Below are positions 1-10,119 of a stretch of 52,595 bases of DNA, one piece after another (within the stretch, counting starts at the first letter, position 1; every line of letters starts with the position of its first letter). Under the pieces are notes generated by a model. It made no database searches. It was not told the origin of the DNA and saw only the letters and a program-made list of their open reading frames with translations. Where the stretch lies: assembly GCA_903842675.1 (NCBI GenBank), contig CAIMMQ010000027.1:1-52595 (forward strand), read 5' to 3'. The position numbers and the translations under genes are program-made. This DNA is from an uncultured Actinomycetes bacterium. GTDB taxonomy: Bacteria; Actinomycetota; Actinomycetes; Nanopelagicales; Nanopelagicaceae.

Positions 1-71
1 CGTGCAGAGGCTAAGGCTATCGGCTCGGTTAAGAGAAGGGAATTTAAGCCCTACAATTCTCACTTACGCCG

Positions 72-147
72 CGGGGCGTAGCGTAGTGGCTAGCGCGCCT
101 GCTTTGGGAGCAGGAGACCGGGAGTTCGAATCTCCCCGCCCCGACCA
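72..147 (+). tRNA. tRNA-Pro (anticodon TGG), CCA encoded
   Basis: Cloverleaf visible: acceptor CGGGGCG (72-78) pairs with CGCCCCG (137-143); anticodon stem CCTGC/GCAGG with loop TTTGGGA; T arm GGGAGTTCGAATCTCCC; terminal ACCA. Confidence 0.95.
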
Positions 148-185
148 GAAAGTCCCAAATTTTATCTCGCCCTAAAAGGAGCAAT

Positions 186-1472
186 GTGAAAAGCGCCGTA
201 GAAAAACTTTCCCCAACTCGCGTTAAGTTATCTATCGAAGTTAATTTCGAAGAGCTCGAGCCTTACATTGCTGGTGCGTATAAAACACTCGGTGAGCGAA
301 TAAATATTCCTGGTTTCCGCAAGGGCAAAATTCCAACTGCGATGATCGACCAACGTATCGGTCGCCCTGCGGTATTAGATGAGGCTATTAATTCGGCGCT
401 TTCACCTTTTTACTCCGCCGCACTCAAAGAAGAGAATGTATTTGTTATTGGCCGCCCAACAATTGATATCAAAGAGTTGGTTGACCGCGAGAAGTTTTCA
501 TTCACAGCTGAAGTTGATGTTCGTCCTGAATTAGCGCTACCAAACTTCTCAGAAATTACTTTGACCGTTGATGATGTTGTGGTCTCTGATGATGAAGTTG
601 CCGAACAAGTTGATGCGCTTCGCGCTCGCTTTGGAACTTTAACGACAGTTGAGAAGACGATCGAGAACGGCGATTTTGTTTCGATTGATTTAGTTGCAAC
701 TGTTGATGGCAAGGAAGTTGATGGCGGTACTGCCAATGACATTTCATACGAAGTAGGCACGAACCGCATGGTTGATGGGCTAGATGAAGCTCTCGCTGGG
801 CTGAAGGCGGGCGAATCAAAGCGTTTTGATACCAAGCTTGTTGGTCAAAAAGATGATGAGAAGGGTGCGGTTGATGTAACAGTCAAGGCTGTTAAGCATC
901 GCGATCTTCCAGAATTAAATGATGAGTTTGCCAAGTTGGCATCTGAATTCGAAACACTTGCTGAACTCCGCGCAGATGTACAAACTCGCTTAGAGCGCGT
1001 AAAGCATCTTGAACAAGGAGCCCATGCACGTGACTTGCTTGTCGAGAAGTTACAGTCTGATGTTGAGATCCCGCTTCCTGCAAATGTCATTGAAGATGAA
1101 GTTAATGATCACCTTGAAAAAGAGGGTCGCCTTGAAGATGCAGTACACCGCGCCGAAGTGACTGAGGAAGTTACGAAGTCGCTGACTCAAGAAATTCTCT
1201 TTGATTCAATAGTTCAAGCCGAACAAGTCTCAGTTAACGAAAATGAATTAACCGAGTACTTAGTTCGCGCCTCATCCCGATACGGAATGACACCTGATCA
1301 ATTCATCAAGGAAGTTTCCGAAGCCGGTCAGATCACGACAATGGTCGCGGAGGTTTCAAGGGCAAAGGCGCTAGCTGGAGTTTTGGCTCGCGTGAAGGTT
1401 GTAACCAAATCTGGCAAGGTAGTAAACCTTGAAGAGTTGGCACCAAAACCTGCAGTACCTGCCGCCGAATAA
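186..1472 (+). CDS. tig: Trigger factor (ribosome-associated chaperone/PPIase)
   Basis: 428 aa; N-terminal ...NIPGFRKGKIP... signature; GTG start preceded by AAAAGGAGC; directly upstream of clpP genes. Confidence 0.95.
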   Translation: MKSAVEKLSPTRVKLSIEVNFEELEPYIAGAYKTLGERINIPGFRKGKIPTAMIDQRIGRPAVLDEAINSALSPFYSAALKEENVFVIGRPTIDIKELVDREKFSFTAEVDVRPELALPNFSEITLTVDDVVVSDDEVAEQVDALRARFGTLTTVEKTIENGDFVSIDLVATVDGKEVDGGTANDISYEVGTNRMVDGLDEALAGLKAGESKRFDTKLVGQKDDEKGAVDVTVKAVKHRDLPELNDEFAKLASEFETLAELRADVQTRLERVKHLEQGAHARDLLVEKLQSDVEIPLPANVIEDEVNDHLEKEGRLEDAVHRAEVTEEVTKSLTQEILFDSIVQAEQVSVNENELTEYLVRASSRYGMTPDQFIKEVSEAGQITTMVAEVSRAKALAGVLARVKVVTKSGKVVNLEELAPKPAVPAAE

Positions 1473-1608
1473 CCCAATTTCCCCAAAAATTACTCGGCTT
1501 CTCTCAGGGCGAACATCCCACGCCTGAATTCTTGAATATTGTGGAAGCAATTCGCACGAAAGATTGTTAAGGTCAATACTAGAAATTAATTAGCGCCAGG
1601 AGGATGTT

Positions 1609-2223
1609 GTGGATCTAGCATTACCGCGATCAGCGGGACAAGGAACTGCCGGTGGTCTTGATGACCAGGTTTATCAAAGACTCCTTCGTGAGCGCATCAT
1701 CTTCTTAGGTTCAGTTGTAGAAGATTCGATGGCTAACGCGATCTCAGCACAGCTATTACTTCTTGCTGCTGAAGATCCAGATAAAGATATTTACCTTTAC
1801 ATCAACTCACCTGGTGGATCTATCTCTGCCGGTATGGCGATTTATGACACCATGCAATACATCAAGAATGACGTCGCGACTGTTGCGATGGGTCTTGCTG
1901 CATCAATGGGTCAATTCCTACTTTGCGCAGGTGCGGCTGGAAAGCGTTATGCACTTCCACATGCTCGCATCATGATGCACCAACCATCAGGCGGTATCGG
2001 TGGAACTGCATCTGATATCAAGATTCAAGCAGAGCAGATGTCATTCACAAAGAAGAAGATGGCAGAACTAATCTCATTCCACACCGGCCAGAAGCCAGAA
2101 ACAATCGAAGCTGATTCAGATCGCGATCGTTGGTTCAATGCTGAAGATGCCAAGGAATATGGATTTGTTGATCACGTTGTTCGTTCAGCCGGTCAAGTTT
2201 CCGGAAGTGGCGGCACCGCATGA
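1609..2223 (+). CDS. clpP1: ATP-dependent Clp protease proteolytic subunit ClpP1
   Basis: Ser-protease motif AASMGQFLL and MMHQPSGG His motif; AGGAGG SD. Confidence 0.96.
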   Translation: MDLALPRSAGQGTAGGLDDQVYQRLLRERIIFLGSVVEDSMANAISAQLLLLAAEDPDKDIYLYINSPGGSISAGMAIYDTMQYIKNDVATVAMGLAASMGQFLLCAGAAGKRYALPHARIMMHQPSGGIGGTASDIKIQAEQMSFTKKKMAELISFHTGQKPETIEADSDRDRWFNAEDAKEYGFVDHVVRSAGQVSGSGGTA

Positions 2224-2858
2224 AAATGGAGATGAACCAGGTGAATGAATTAACTAGTCGTTATGTTCTTCCAACCATTGAAGAGAAGACTTCATATGGC
2301 TTTAAGCGCCTTGATCCATACACAAAACTCTTTGAAGAGCGCATCATTTTCTTAGGTCAAGCGATCGATGACACCGTTGCTAACGATGTCATGGCTCAGC
2401 TTTTAACTTTGGAATCAATGGACCCAGATCGCGACATCATGATGTACATAAATTCACCAGGTGGATCTTTCACTGCTTTGACTGCAATTTATGACACCAT
2501 GCAATTCGTACGACCAGATGTAATGACAATTTGTTTGGGCCAAGCAGCATCTGCTGCAGCGGTCTTACTTGCAGGAGGCGCCGCTGGAAAGCGTTACGCA
2601 CTTGAGCATGCGCGAATTTTGATTCACCAGCCATACAGCGAAGGCGGCGGACAAGGTTCTGATATCGAAATTCAGGCCCGCGAAATTCAACGTATGCGTA
2701 CCTTGCTTGAAGAAATGTTGGCAAAGCACACAACCAAGAGCCATGAAGAGATCACGAAAGATATTGAACGTGACAAGATTCTTACGGCGGCCGAAGCGGT
2801 CGAATACGGAATCATCGATCAGGTAATGGTTAGTCGTAAGGCTTCACTAACTAAATAA
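2220..2858 (+). CDS. clpP2: ATP-dependent Clp protease proteolytic subunit ClpP2
   Basis: Second ClpP paralogue in tandem, 4-bp overlap with clpP1; [19 protein letters not shown] motifs. Confidence 0.95.
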   Translation: MKMEMNQVNELTSRYVLPTIEEKTSYGFKRLDPYTKLFEERIIFLGQAIDDTVANDVMAQLLTLESMDPDRDIMMYINSPGGSFTALTAIYDTMQFVRPDVMTICLGQAASAAAVLLAGGAAGKRYALEHARILIHQPYSEGGGQGSDIEIQAREIQRMRTLLEEMLAKHTTKSHEEITKDIERDKILTAAEAVEYGIIDQVMVSRKASLTK

Positions 2859-2887
2859 TTAAATTCGCCTATAAGCGAACAGAGTCA

Positions 2888-2928
2888 GGCTAGGAAATCG
2901 CCCCCCGAAACGGGCGAACGTCCTAGCC
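2888..2928. repeat. Nested inverted repeat immediately upstream of clpX
   Basis: GGCTAGGA-aa-TCGCCC-cccgaaac-GGGCGA-acg-TCCTAGCC, perfect 8-bp outer and 6-bp inner arms. Confidence 0.9.
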
Positions 2929-2929
2929 T
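2924..2929 (+). promoter_or_regulatory. -10-like element of a candidate leaderless clpX transcript
   Basis: TAGCCT, 6 nt before ATG 2936; no SD. Confidence 0.5.
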
Positions 2930-2935
2930 TCTCTT

Positions 2936-4255
2936 ATGAATACCCGCATTGGTGAATCAGGCGATCTCTTAAAGTGCTCTTTCTGTGGCAAGACCCAGAA
3001 GCAAGTTAAGAAGTTAATCGCCGGTCCTGGCGTTTATATCTGCGATGAATGTATCGATCTCTGTAACGAAATTATTATTGAAGAGCTTCAAGAAACCTCA
3101 ACACTCGGACTTCAAGAACTTCCTAAGCCACAAGAGATTTATGAATTCCTAGATCAATATGTAATCGGGCAAGACCGGGCAAAGAAGTCGCTTTCAGTCG
3201 CCGTCTATAACCACTACAAGCGCGTGCAATCAGGCGAGTCAAAGCGTGAGGATTCGGTAGAACTTTCTAAGTCAAATATTTTAATTCTTGGACCGACCGG
3301 TTGTGGCAAGACTTTGCTTGCGCAAACTCTGGCTCGTATGTTGAATGTGCCTTTCGCTATTGCTGATGCAACTGCTCTTACCGAAGCGGGCTATGTCGGC
3401 GAGGATGTGGAAAACATTCTTCTTAAACTTATTCAGGCCGCGGATTACGATGTTAAAAAGGCTGAAACCGGAATTATCTACATCGATGAAATCGACAAGG
3501 TCGCCCGTAAGAGCGAGAACCCATCAATAACTCGAGATGTTTCTGGTGAGGGCGTACAACAAGCTTTGCTAAAGATTCTTGAAGGAACTACCGCCTCTGT
3601 TCCACCTCAAGGTGGCCGCAAGCACCCACACCAAGAATTTCTGCAGATTGATACAACAAACATTCTCTTTATTGTTGGTGGCGCATTTGCTGGCCTAGAA
3701 AAGATTATCGAAGGTCGCAATGGCAAAGCTGGCGTTGGATTTAATGCAACGTTGCAAAAGACTGGCGATGAAGTTTCTAACGATTTCTTTGGTGATGTAA
3801 TGCCGGAAGATCTATTGAAGTTCGGCATGATTCCAGAATTTATTGGTCGCTTGCCAATTATTACCAGTGTCGAGAATTTAGATCGACCAGCGCTTATGCA
3901 AATTCTTACCGAGCCAAAGAATGCACTCGTAAAGCAATACCGAAAACTCTTCGAATTAGATGGCGTAGAACTTGAGATTTCAGATGAAGCGCTCGATGTA
4001 GTTGCACAACTTGCAATTAAGCGCGGAACTGGTGCGCGCGGACTTCGTGCAATCATGGAAGAAACGCTCCTTGGTGTTATGTATGAGATTCCTTCAAAAC
4101 CTGAGGTTGAGAAAGTGATAGTCACACCACAGGTTGTTCTTAAGGAAGAAGCGCCAACTTTGATTACACGCCCAGCGGGCGGACCAAAGCGCGCAAGCAA
4201 GTCATCCGAAAAGGGTGAAAAGGGCGAAAAAGGTTCTGAGGAGAAGAGCGCTTAA
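2936..4255 (+). CDS. clpX: ATP-dependent Clp protease ATP-binding subunit ClpX
   Basis: N-terminal zinc-binding CSFCGK...CDECIDLC; Walker [10 protein letters not shown]-terminal EKGEKGEKG tail. Confidence 0.97.
   Translation: MNTRIGESGDLLKCSFCGKTQKQVKKLIAGPGVYICDECIDLCNEIIIEELQETSTLGLQELPKPQEIYEFLDQYVIGQDRAKKSLSVAVYNHYKRVQSGESKREDSVELSKSNILILGPTGCGKTLLAQTLARMLNVPFAIADATALTEAGYVGEDVENILLKLIQAADYDVKKAETGIIYIDEIDKVARKSENPSITRDVSGEGVQQALLKILEGTTASVPPQGGRKHPHQEFLQIDTTNILFIVGGAFAGLEKIIEGRNGKAGVGFNATLQKTGDEVSNDFFGDVMPEDLLKFGMIPEFIGRLPIITSVENLDRPALMQILTEPKNALVKQYRKLFELDGVELEISDEALDVVAQLAIKRGTGARGLRAIMEETLLGVMYEIPSKPEVEKVIVTPQVVLKEEAPTLITRPAGGPKRASKSSEKGEKGEKGSEEKSA
4208..4234. repeat. 3 x 9-nt tandem repeat in clpX (EKG)3
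   Basis: GAAAAGGGT GAAAAGGGC GAAAAAGGT. Confidence 0.9.
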
Positions 4256-4257
4256 TC

Positions 4258-4263
4258 TAGACT
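4258..4263 (+). promoter_or_regulatory. -10-like element upstream of valS
   Basis: TAGACT, 9 nt before ATG 4273; no SD. Confidence 0.35.
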
Positions 4264-4272
4264 TGCCCCATT

Positions 4273-6873
4273 ATGAGCGACGGTAATAAGCGTGACTTGG
4301 CTGCAACATTTACGCCAGCAGATATCGAAGCACCGCTCTATCAAAAATGGCTGGATGCCGGATACTTCAAAGTAAATCCCGCTTCTGAGAAGCCACCATT
4401 TACGATCGTAATTCCGCCACCAAATGTGACTGGAAGTCTTCACATTGGTCACGCACTTGATCACACTCTTCAAGACATATTAATTCGCATGAAGCGGATG
4501 AAAGGCTTTGAAGCTCTTTGGTTACCGGGCATGGATCACGCAGGAATTGCAACGCAGAATGTAGTTGAAAAACAATTAGCGGTAGATGGATTATCTCGTC
4601 ACGACTTGGGCCGAGAAAAGTTTGTCGAAAAAGTTTGGCAATGGAAGAGTGAATCTGGCGGCGCAATTCTTGCCCAGATGAAGCGCCTTGGCGACTCGGT
4701 TGACTGGAGTCGCGAGCGTTTCACGATGGATGAAGGGTTATCTAAAGCGGTTCTCGAGATATTTAAGCGACTTTACGATGCCGAACTTATTTATCGTGCC
4801 GAGCGAATTATTAACTGGTGTCCGCGTTGCTTAACTGCGCTGTCAGATATCGAAGTTGAACACAGTGATGACTCGGGTGAATTTGTTCAGGTTCGTTATG
4901 GTGATGACGCTGTTTCAATAGTTGTTGCCACAACTCGTGCCGAAACGATGATGGGTGATGGCGCGGTTGCGGTACATCCTGATGATCCAAGATACAAAGA
5001 TTTAGTTGGAAAGATGGTCTTACTTCCACTTGTAAATCGTATGATCCCAATCATTGCCGATGAATTAGTTGATCCAGAGTTCGGAACTGGCGCAGTCAAA
5101 GTTACTGGCGCACATGATCCAAATGACTTTGAAATGGCGATGCGCCATGGCATCGAAATGCCAATTATTATGAACGAACACGGCGTTATGGCTAATTCTG
5201 GAACTCGCTTTGATGGTATGGATCGTTTTGAAGCACGTAAAGAAGTTGTTGAAGAACTTCGCAAGATGGGCCGAATTGTTTCCGAGAAGCGGCCATATAT
5301 TCACGCGGTTGGCCATTGTCAACGTTGTGACACAACTGTTGAACCAAGGCTTTCTAAACAATGGTTCGTAAAAGTTGCGCCACTTGCCAAAGCAGCAGGG
5401 GATGCAGTTCGCGATGGGCGAATCAAAATTGAACCAGAAGAATTAGCACCACGTTATTTTGATTGGATCGACAACATGCACGACTGGTGTATCTCTCGCC
5501 AACTTTGGTGGGGACATCAGATCCCGGTTTATTACGGCCCAAATGGTGAGGTTGTTGTTTGTGGTCCGGATGACAAACCACCTGCAGGTTATGTGCAAGA
5601 TCCAGATGTTTTAGATACGTGGTTCTCATCAGGATTGTGGCCATTCTCAACGTTAGGTTGGCCAGATAAGACACCTGATTTAGAAAAGTTCTACCCAACC
5701 AGCGTTCTTGTTACGGGCTATGACATTTTGTTCTTCTGGGTTGCTCGAATGGTTCTGCTTGGATTATTTGCAACCGAAGGCGTTGCTCCTTTCCACACCA
5801 TCGCCCTGCATGGTTTAGTGCGAGATCGCTTTGGTAAGAAGATGAGCAAGTCACGCGGAAACACCGTGGACCCAATTGAATTCATGGATAAATACGGTTC
5901 TGATGCTCTTCGCTTTACTCTTGCGAACGGTGCAAATCCAGGTACTGATCAAGCACTAGCTGAAGATTGGATTGCAGGATCTAGAAACTTTGCAACGAAA
6001 CTTTGGAATGCTTCACGTTTTGCCATCATGAATGGTGCAAATGTTGATGGAAAATTGCCAGAGTTTGAAAAACTAGATGGCATTAATAAATGGATTTTGA
6101 CCAGACTTGACGAAACAATTGAAGCCGTAGATTCGAACTTTGAAAAGTTCGAATTCGCTAAAGCCTGCGAATTGATTTACCACTTTGCTTGGGATGATCT
6201 GTGTGACTGGTACTTAGAATTATCGAAGGCATCATTTGCCAACGGTGGCGAAGGTGCCGAAGTATCAAAGCGAGTTCTGGGTCATGTCTTAGATCAGTTA
6301 CTTCGTTTGATGCATCCGGTAATGCCATTCATCACCGAAGAGTTATGGTGCTCATTTACTGGCGGTGAAACTTTGGTCAATGCAACTTGGCCGAAAGCCA
6401 ATCCCGAACTTCGTGACGAAAATTCAAAAGCCATCGTTGCCAAACTGCAGGACTTGGTTACTGAGATTCGCCGATTCCGAAATGATCAAGGAATTAAGAC
6501 TTCAGCCAAGGTTGGCGCAAACTTTATTGGTTTAGAAAGTGCTGGGCTAGAAAATTATGTTGCTGCGGTTCGCCAGGTTTGTCGGATTGAACCAATCACA
6601 GGTACTGCAAGTGCCAAGATCGAGGTTGGTAAAGTAATAATTGAATTCGACCTGACCGGCGCAATAGATGTTGTCGCCGAACGCGCACGACTAACAAAAG
6701 ATCTAGCAACCGCGGAAAAAGATCGACAGACTGCAAAGGTGAAGCTAGATAACGAAGGATTTATGGCAAAGGCGCCGATGGAAGTTGTCCAAGAGATTCG
6801 TGCTCGTCTGGCCGAAACAACTGCAGACATTGAAAGTATCACCGCGCAATTAGCGGCGCTGCCTGTTAAATAA
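4273..6873 (+). CDS. valS: Valyl-tRNA synthetase
   Basis: 866 aa; class I HIGH variant (GSLHIGHALDHT) and KMSKS (KKMSKSRGN); C-terminal coiled coil. Confidence 0.97.
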   Translation: MSDGNKRDLAATFTPADIEAPLYQKWLDAGYFKVNPASEKPPFTIVIPPPNVTGSLHIGHALDHTLQDILIRMKRMKGFEALWLPGMDHAGIATQNVVEKQLAVDGLSRHDLGREKFVEKVWQWKSESGGAILAQMKRLGDSVDWSRERFTMDEGLSKAVLEIFKRLYDAELIYRAERIINWCPRCLTALSDIEVEHSDDSGEFVQVRYGDDAVSIVVATTRAETMMGDGAVAVHPDDPRYKDLVGKMVLLPLVNRMIPIIADELVDPEFGTGAVKVTGAHDPNDFEMAMRHGIEMPIIMNEHGVMANSGTRFDGMDRFEARKEVVEELRKMGRIVSEKRPYIHAVGHCQRCDTTVEPRLSKQWFVKVAPLAKAAGDAVRDGRIKIEPEELAPRYFDWIDNMHDWCISRQLWWGHQIPVYYGPNGEVVVCGPDDKPPAGYVQDPDVLDTWFSSGLWPFSTLGWPDKTPDLEKFYPTSVLVTGYDILFFWVARMVLLGLFATEGVAPFHTIALHGLVRDRFGKKMSKSRGNTVDPIEFMDKYGSDALRFTLANGANPGTDQALAEDWIAGSRNFATKLWNASRFAIMNGANVDGKLPEFEKLDGINKWILTRLDETIEAVDSNFEKFEFAKACELIYHFAWDDLCDWYLELSKASFANGGEGAEVSKRVLGHVLDQLLRLMHPVMPFITEELWCSFTGGETLVNATWPKANPELRDENSKAIVAKLQDLVTEIRRFRNDQGIKTSAKVGANFIGLESAGLENYVAAVRQVCRIEPITGTASAKIEVGKVIIEFDLTGAIDVVAERARLTKDLATAEKDRQTAKVKLDNEGFMAKAPMEVVQEIRARLAETTADIESITAQLAALPVK

Positions 6874-8234
6874 TGACCACCCCTGATGATCTAGAAGTTA
6901 TTGCAGTTGTCGAAGCTGCGCTTCTTAAGCGTTGGCCAGAATCAAGAATTGAACCTTCACTAGTTCGCATAGCGGCACTTGTTGATGCACTTGGCTCGCC
7001 AGAACTTTCTTATCCGACAATTCACGTTGGTGGGACTAATGGCAAGACGAGCACAGCAAGAATGATTGATAGCCTCTTTCGAGAATTGGATTATCGAACC
7101 GGCAGATTTACAAGCCCGCACTTGGAAAGTATTTTGGAACGTATTTCGATCAATGGTGAATCAATTCCCGCCGAAGGATTTATCGCGGCTTATAACGACA
7201 TTGCACTCTATTTGGATTTGATCGACAGCCGACAACCCCACCCAATTTCGTTCTTTGAAGCCATTACAGCGTTGGCCTTTGTTGCATTTGCAGAATTTCC
7301 AGTCGATATCGGAATTATCGAAGTTGGCATGGGAGGCGAGTGGGATGCCACAAATGTTGTTGCTAGCGCTGTCTCGGTAATCCTGCCGATTGGACTTGAT
7401 CACACGGAATATCTTGGTGAAACTATTGAAGAGATAGCACTAACGAAATCTGGAATCATCAAGCCAGAATCTCACGTAGTTCTCGCCGCGCAAGAACCAG
7501 AAGTCGCAAAGATTTTGATGGCGAAGATCGCAGAGGTTGCGGCGATTCCAAATCGAATGGGCGTGGAATTTTCAGTTGCACACCGAGCCATCGCAGTAGG
7601 TGGCCAGTTAATTTCAATACATGGTGTTCATGGTGAGTATTCAGATATTTTCTTACCACTCCATGGCGCGCACCAGGCCGAGAATGCCGCAGTTGCACTT
7701 GCAACTGTCGAAGCGTTCGCAGGTGTAAAGCTGGATGATGATTTAGTTAGAAACGCCTTCCTAAAAGTTAAATCACCAGGCCGGCTAGAAATATTGCATC
7801 GCGACCCAACTGTCATCATTGATGCTGCCCACAACCCTCATGGTGCGAAGGCGTTAGCAAATACCTTACGAACCGAGTTTGATTTCGAATCTCTCTTTGG
7901 AATTTTGGCGAGCATGGGCGATAAGGATGTTCTCGGAATTTTGCGGGAACTTGAGCCAGTTATCGACAGATTAGTTGTAACTCAATCAAGTTCACCACGA
8001 GCACTAAGCGTGGATAAGTTATTTGATCTAGCGGTCAAAATATTTGGTGCTGATCGAGTATTTAAAGAACCCGACCTGCGGGGCGCAATTACTTATTCGA
8101 TGGAGCAAGCGACCTTGCTAAACCAGGTGAGTGATGGAATCAGTGCGGTTGTAATTTCAGGATCGGTTGTTACGGCCGGTGAAGCCCGAACAATACTCAG
8201 AAAAATTTCTGTGAATGAAGGTGGAGAAAAGTGA
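6873..8234 (+). CDS. folC: Bifunctional folylpolyglutamate synthase / dihydrofolate synthase
   Basis: VGGTNGKTSTARM Mur-ligase-like P-loop; 1-bp overlap with valS. Confidence 0.93.
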   Translation: MTTPDDLEVIAVVEAALLKRWPESRIEPSLVRIAALVDALGSPELSYPTIHVGGTNGKTSTARMIDSLFRELDYRTGRFTSPHLESILERISINGESIPAEGFIAAYNDIALYLDLIDSRQPHPISFFEAITALAFVAFAEFPVDIGIIEVGMGGEWDATNVVASAVSVILPIGLDHTEYLGETIEEIALTKSGIIKPESHVVLAAQEPEVAKILMAKIAEVAAIPNRMGVEFSVAHRAIAVGGQLISIHGVHGEYSDIFLPLHGAHQAENAAVALATVEAFAGVKLDDDLVRNAFLKVKSPGRLEILHRDPTVIIDAAHNPHGAKALANTLRTEFDFESLFGILASMGDKDVLGILRELEPVIDRLVVTQSSSPRALSVDKLFDLAVKIFGADRVFKEPDLRGAITYSMEQATLLNQVSDGISAVVISGSVVTAGEARTILRKISVNEGGEK

Positions 8235-8563
8235 GAGTCCTAGGTACTTCAGTCCTTGCTATGGAATCCCTCGTTATGGGTTTCGCGCTATTGCTCGCGA
8301 TGGATCAGCATGGGGCGGCAGTACTTCTTGGCGGTGGCGCCATCGCGATCCTTTTAATTCTTTGTGCGGGAATGATGAAACGAACTACCGGTTGGATTAT
8401 TGGTTCAGTCCTGCAGATCGCAGTATTTTGCTATGGGTTCGTGGTTACATCGATGTTTTTCCTCGGAGCATTATTTGCTGCGCTTTGGATCGCGGCCTAC
8501 ATAATTGGCCGCAAGGGTGAGGCGATTCGGGCCGAGCTTTTACGCAAGAAACCCCTCAATTAA
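8231..8563 (+). CDS. DUF4233-type small integral membrane protein
   Basis: 110 aa with several hydrophobic segments; GTGA overlap with folC; folC-DUF4233-ndk order is typical of Actinobacteria. Confidence 0.75.
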   Translation: MRVLGTSVLAMESLVMGFALLLAMDQHGAAVLLGGGAIAILLILCAGMMKRTTGWIIGSVLQIAVFCYGFVVTSMFFLGALFAALWIAAYIIGRKGEAIRAELLRKKPLN

Positions 8564-8583
8564 GCGGTACGGCAAGTACTGAT

Positions 8584-8589
8584 TAGACT
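8584..8589 (+). promoter_or_regulatory. -10-like element of a candidate leaderless ndk transcript
   Basis: TAGACT, 6 nt before GTG 8596 (9 before ATG 8599). Confidence 0.5.
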
Positions 8590-8595
8590 GTGGCG

Positions 8596-9039
8596 GTGAT
8601 GGCATCTATTGAACGCACCTTGGTCCTGGTCAAACCCGACGGAGTTCGTCGTGGCTTGGTTGGTGAGGTAATTCGACGTATCGAAACTAAAGGTTACGAA
8701 ATTTCTGAATTGAAGTTGATCGTTCCAACTCGTGAATTATTTGCAACACATTATGCCGAGCATGAAGGTAAGCCGTTCTTTGAGCCACTACTTGAATTTA
8801 TGTTGTCTGGTCCAAGCGTTGCAATCATCGCGCAAGGAAATCGCGTTATCGAAGGCTTTCGTAAATTAGCAGGAACTACTGATCCAACTGTTGCCGAGCC
8901 CGGAACAATCCGCGGTGATCTAGCGCGTGATCAAGGCACCAAAGTTGTACAGAATATTGTTCACGGATCTGATTCAGTTGAATCAGCAAATCGTGAGATT
9001 GCAATTTTCTTCCCTGAGTTGAATTCGAAAGGTCACTAA
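8596..9039 (+). CDS. ndk: Nucleoside diphosphate kinase (start moved from 8590 to GTG 8596 or ATG 8599)
   Basis: [21 protein letters not shown], active site [14 protein letters not shown] -10-like element ends at 8589, so the 8590 start is unlikely. Confidence 0.93.
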   Translation: MMASIERTLVLVKPDGVRRGLVGEVIRRIETKGYEISELKLIVPTRELFATHYAEHEGKPFFEPLLEFMLSGPSVAIIAQGNRVIEGFRKLAGTTDPTVAEPGTIRGDLARDQGTKVVQNIVHGSDSVESANREIAIFFPELNSKGH

Positions 9040-10082
9040 TGAGTAAAACAAAGCAAAATCGGATGTCATTCATCGGAAGAGATATGGCTGTCGATTTAGG
9101 AACTGCAAATACTTTGGTTTATGTACGTGGCCGTGGCATTGTTCTTAACGAACCGAGCGTCGTTGCTGTGAATCAAGATACTGGTGCAATCCTCGCGGTT
9201 GGTCTTGAAGCGAAGCGAATGATCGGTCGTACTCCAGGAAATATCGTTGCCATTCGTCCACTTAAGGATGGCGTTATTGCAGACTTCGATACAACCGAGC
9301 GCATGCTGCGTTACTTTATTCAAAAGGTGCACCGCCGTCGTTATCTTGCAAAGCCAAGAATTGTTGTATGTGTTCCATCTGGAATTACTGGCGTGGAACA
9401 ACGCGCAGTAAAGGATGCTGGATATGCAGCCGGCGCACGTAAGGTTTACATAATTGAAGAGCCAATGGCTGCCGCAATTGGCGCTGGACTCCCAATCCAC
9501 GAACCAACTGGAAACATGGTTGTAGATATCGGTGGCGGAACTACTGAAGTCGCTGTTATTTCACTTGGTGGAATCGTTACTGCACTTTCAATCCGTATTG
9601 GTGGCGATGAACTAGATCAAGCCATTATTGATTGGGTAAAGCGCGAATACTCACTATTACTTGGTGAACGAACAGCGGAAGAGATAAAGATGGCAATTGG
9701 ATCGGCCTACCAACTTCCCGGAGAGCCTGATGCCGAAATTCGTGGGCGCGACCTTGCCACGGGCTTGCCAAAAACAATTTTGGTTTCTGCGGCAGATATT
9801 CGTAAAGCAATGGAAGACCCAGTAACTCAAATTGTTAACGCAGTAAAGAGCACGCTCGATAAGACACCACCAGAGCTCGCAAGTGATCTCATGGACCGTG
9901 GAATTGTATTAACAGGCGGCGGCGCTCTTCTTCGTGGTCTCGATGAAAGGTTGCGTCACGAAACTGGAATGCCAGTTCACATTTGTGAGCGGCCACTACA
10001 GGCAGTCGCTGAAGGTTCAGGTAAGTGCGTTGAAGAATTCGAAGCCTTAGAAAAGGTTTTGATTTCTGAACCACGTAGATAA
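9039..10082 (+). CDS. mreB: Rod shape-determining protein MreB (actin homologue)
   Basis: [41 protein letters not shown]. Confidence 0.97.
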   Translation: MSKTKQNRMSFIGRDMAVDLGTANTLVYVRGRGIVLNEPSVVAVNQDTGAILAVGLEAKRMIGRTPGNIVAIRPLKDGVIADFDTTERMLRYFIQKVHRRRYLAKPRIVVCVPSGITGVEQRAVKDAGYAAGARKVYIIEEPMAAAIGAGLPIHEPTGNMVVDIGGGTTEVAVISLGGIVTALSIRIGGDELDQAIIDWVKREYSLLLGERTAEEIKMAIGSAYQLPGEPDAEIRGRDLATGLPKTILVSAADIRKAMEDPVTQIVNAVKSTLDKTPPELASDLMDRGIVLTGGGALLRGLDERLRHETGMPVHICERPLQAVAEGSGKCVEEFEALEKVLISEPRR

Positions 10083-10119
10083 TCTCATTATTTAGCTTGT
10101 GGAGTAAAAGGAGATAACC

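Noticed and set aside
1-71. Possible 3' end of an upstream gene or RNA before tRNA-Pro
   Set aside because: No ORF or RNA structure could be supported from the short visible stretch.
2864-2879. Definite ClgR operator call
   Set aside because: The spacing does not match the consensus I know, so it is kept only as a weak finding.
8215-8520. 101-aa + ORF overlapping the DUF4233 gene in another frame
   Set aside because: The overlapping 8231-8563 frame has the expected hydrophobic membrane-protein composition and conserved gene order.
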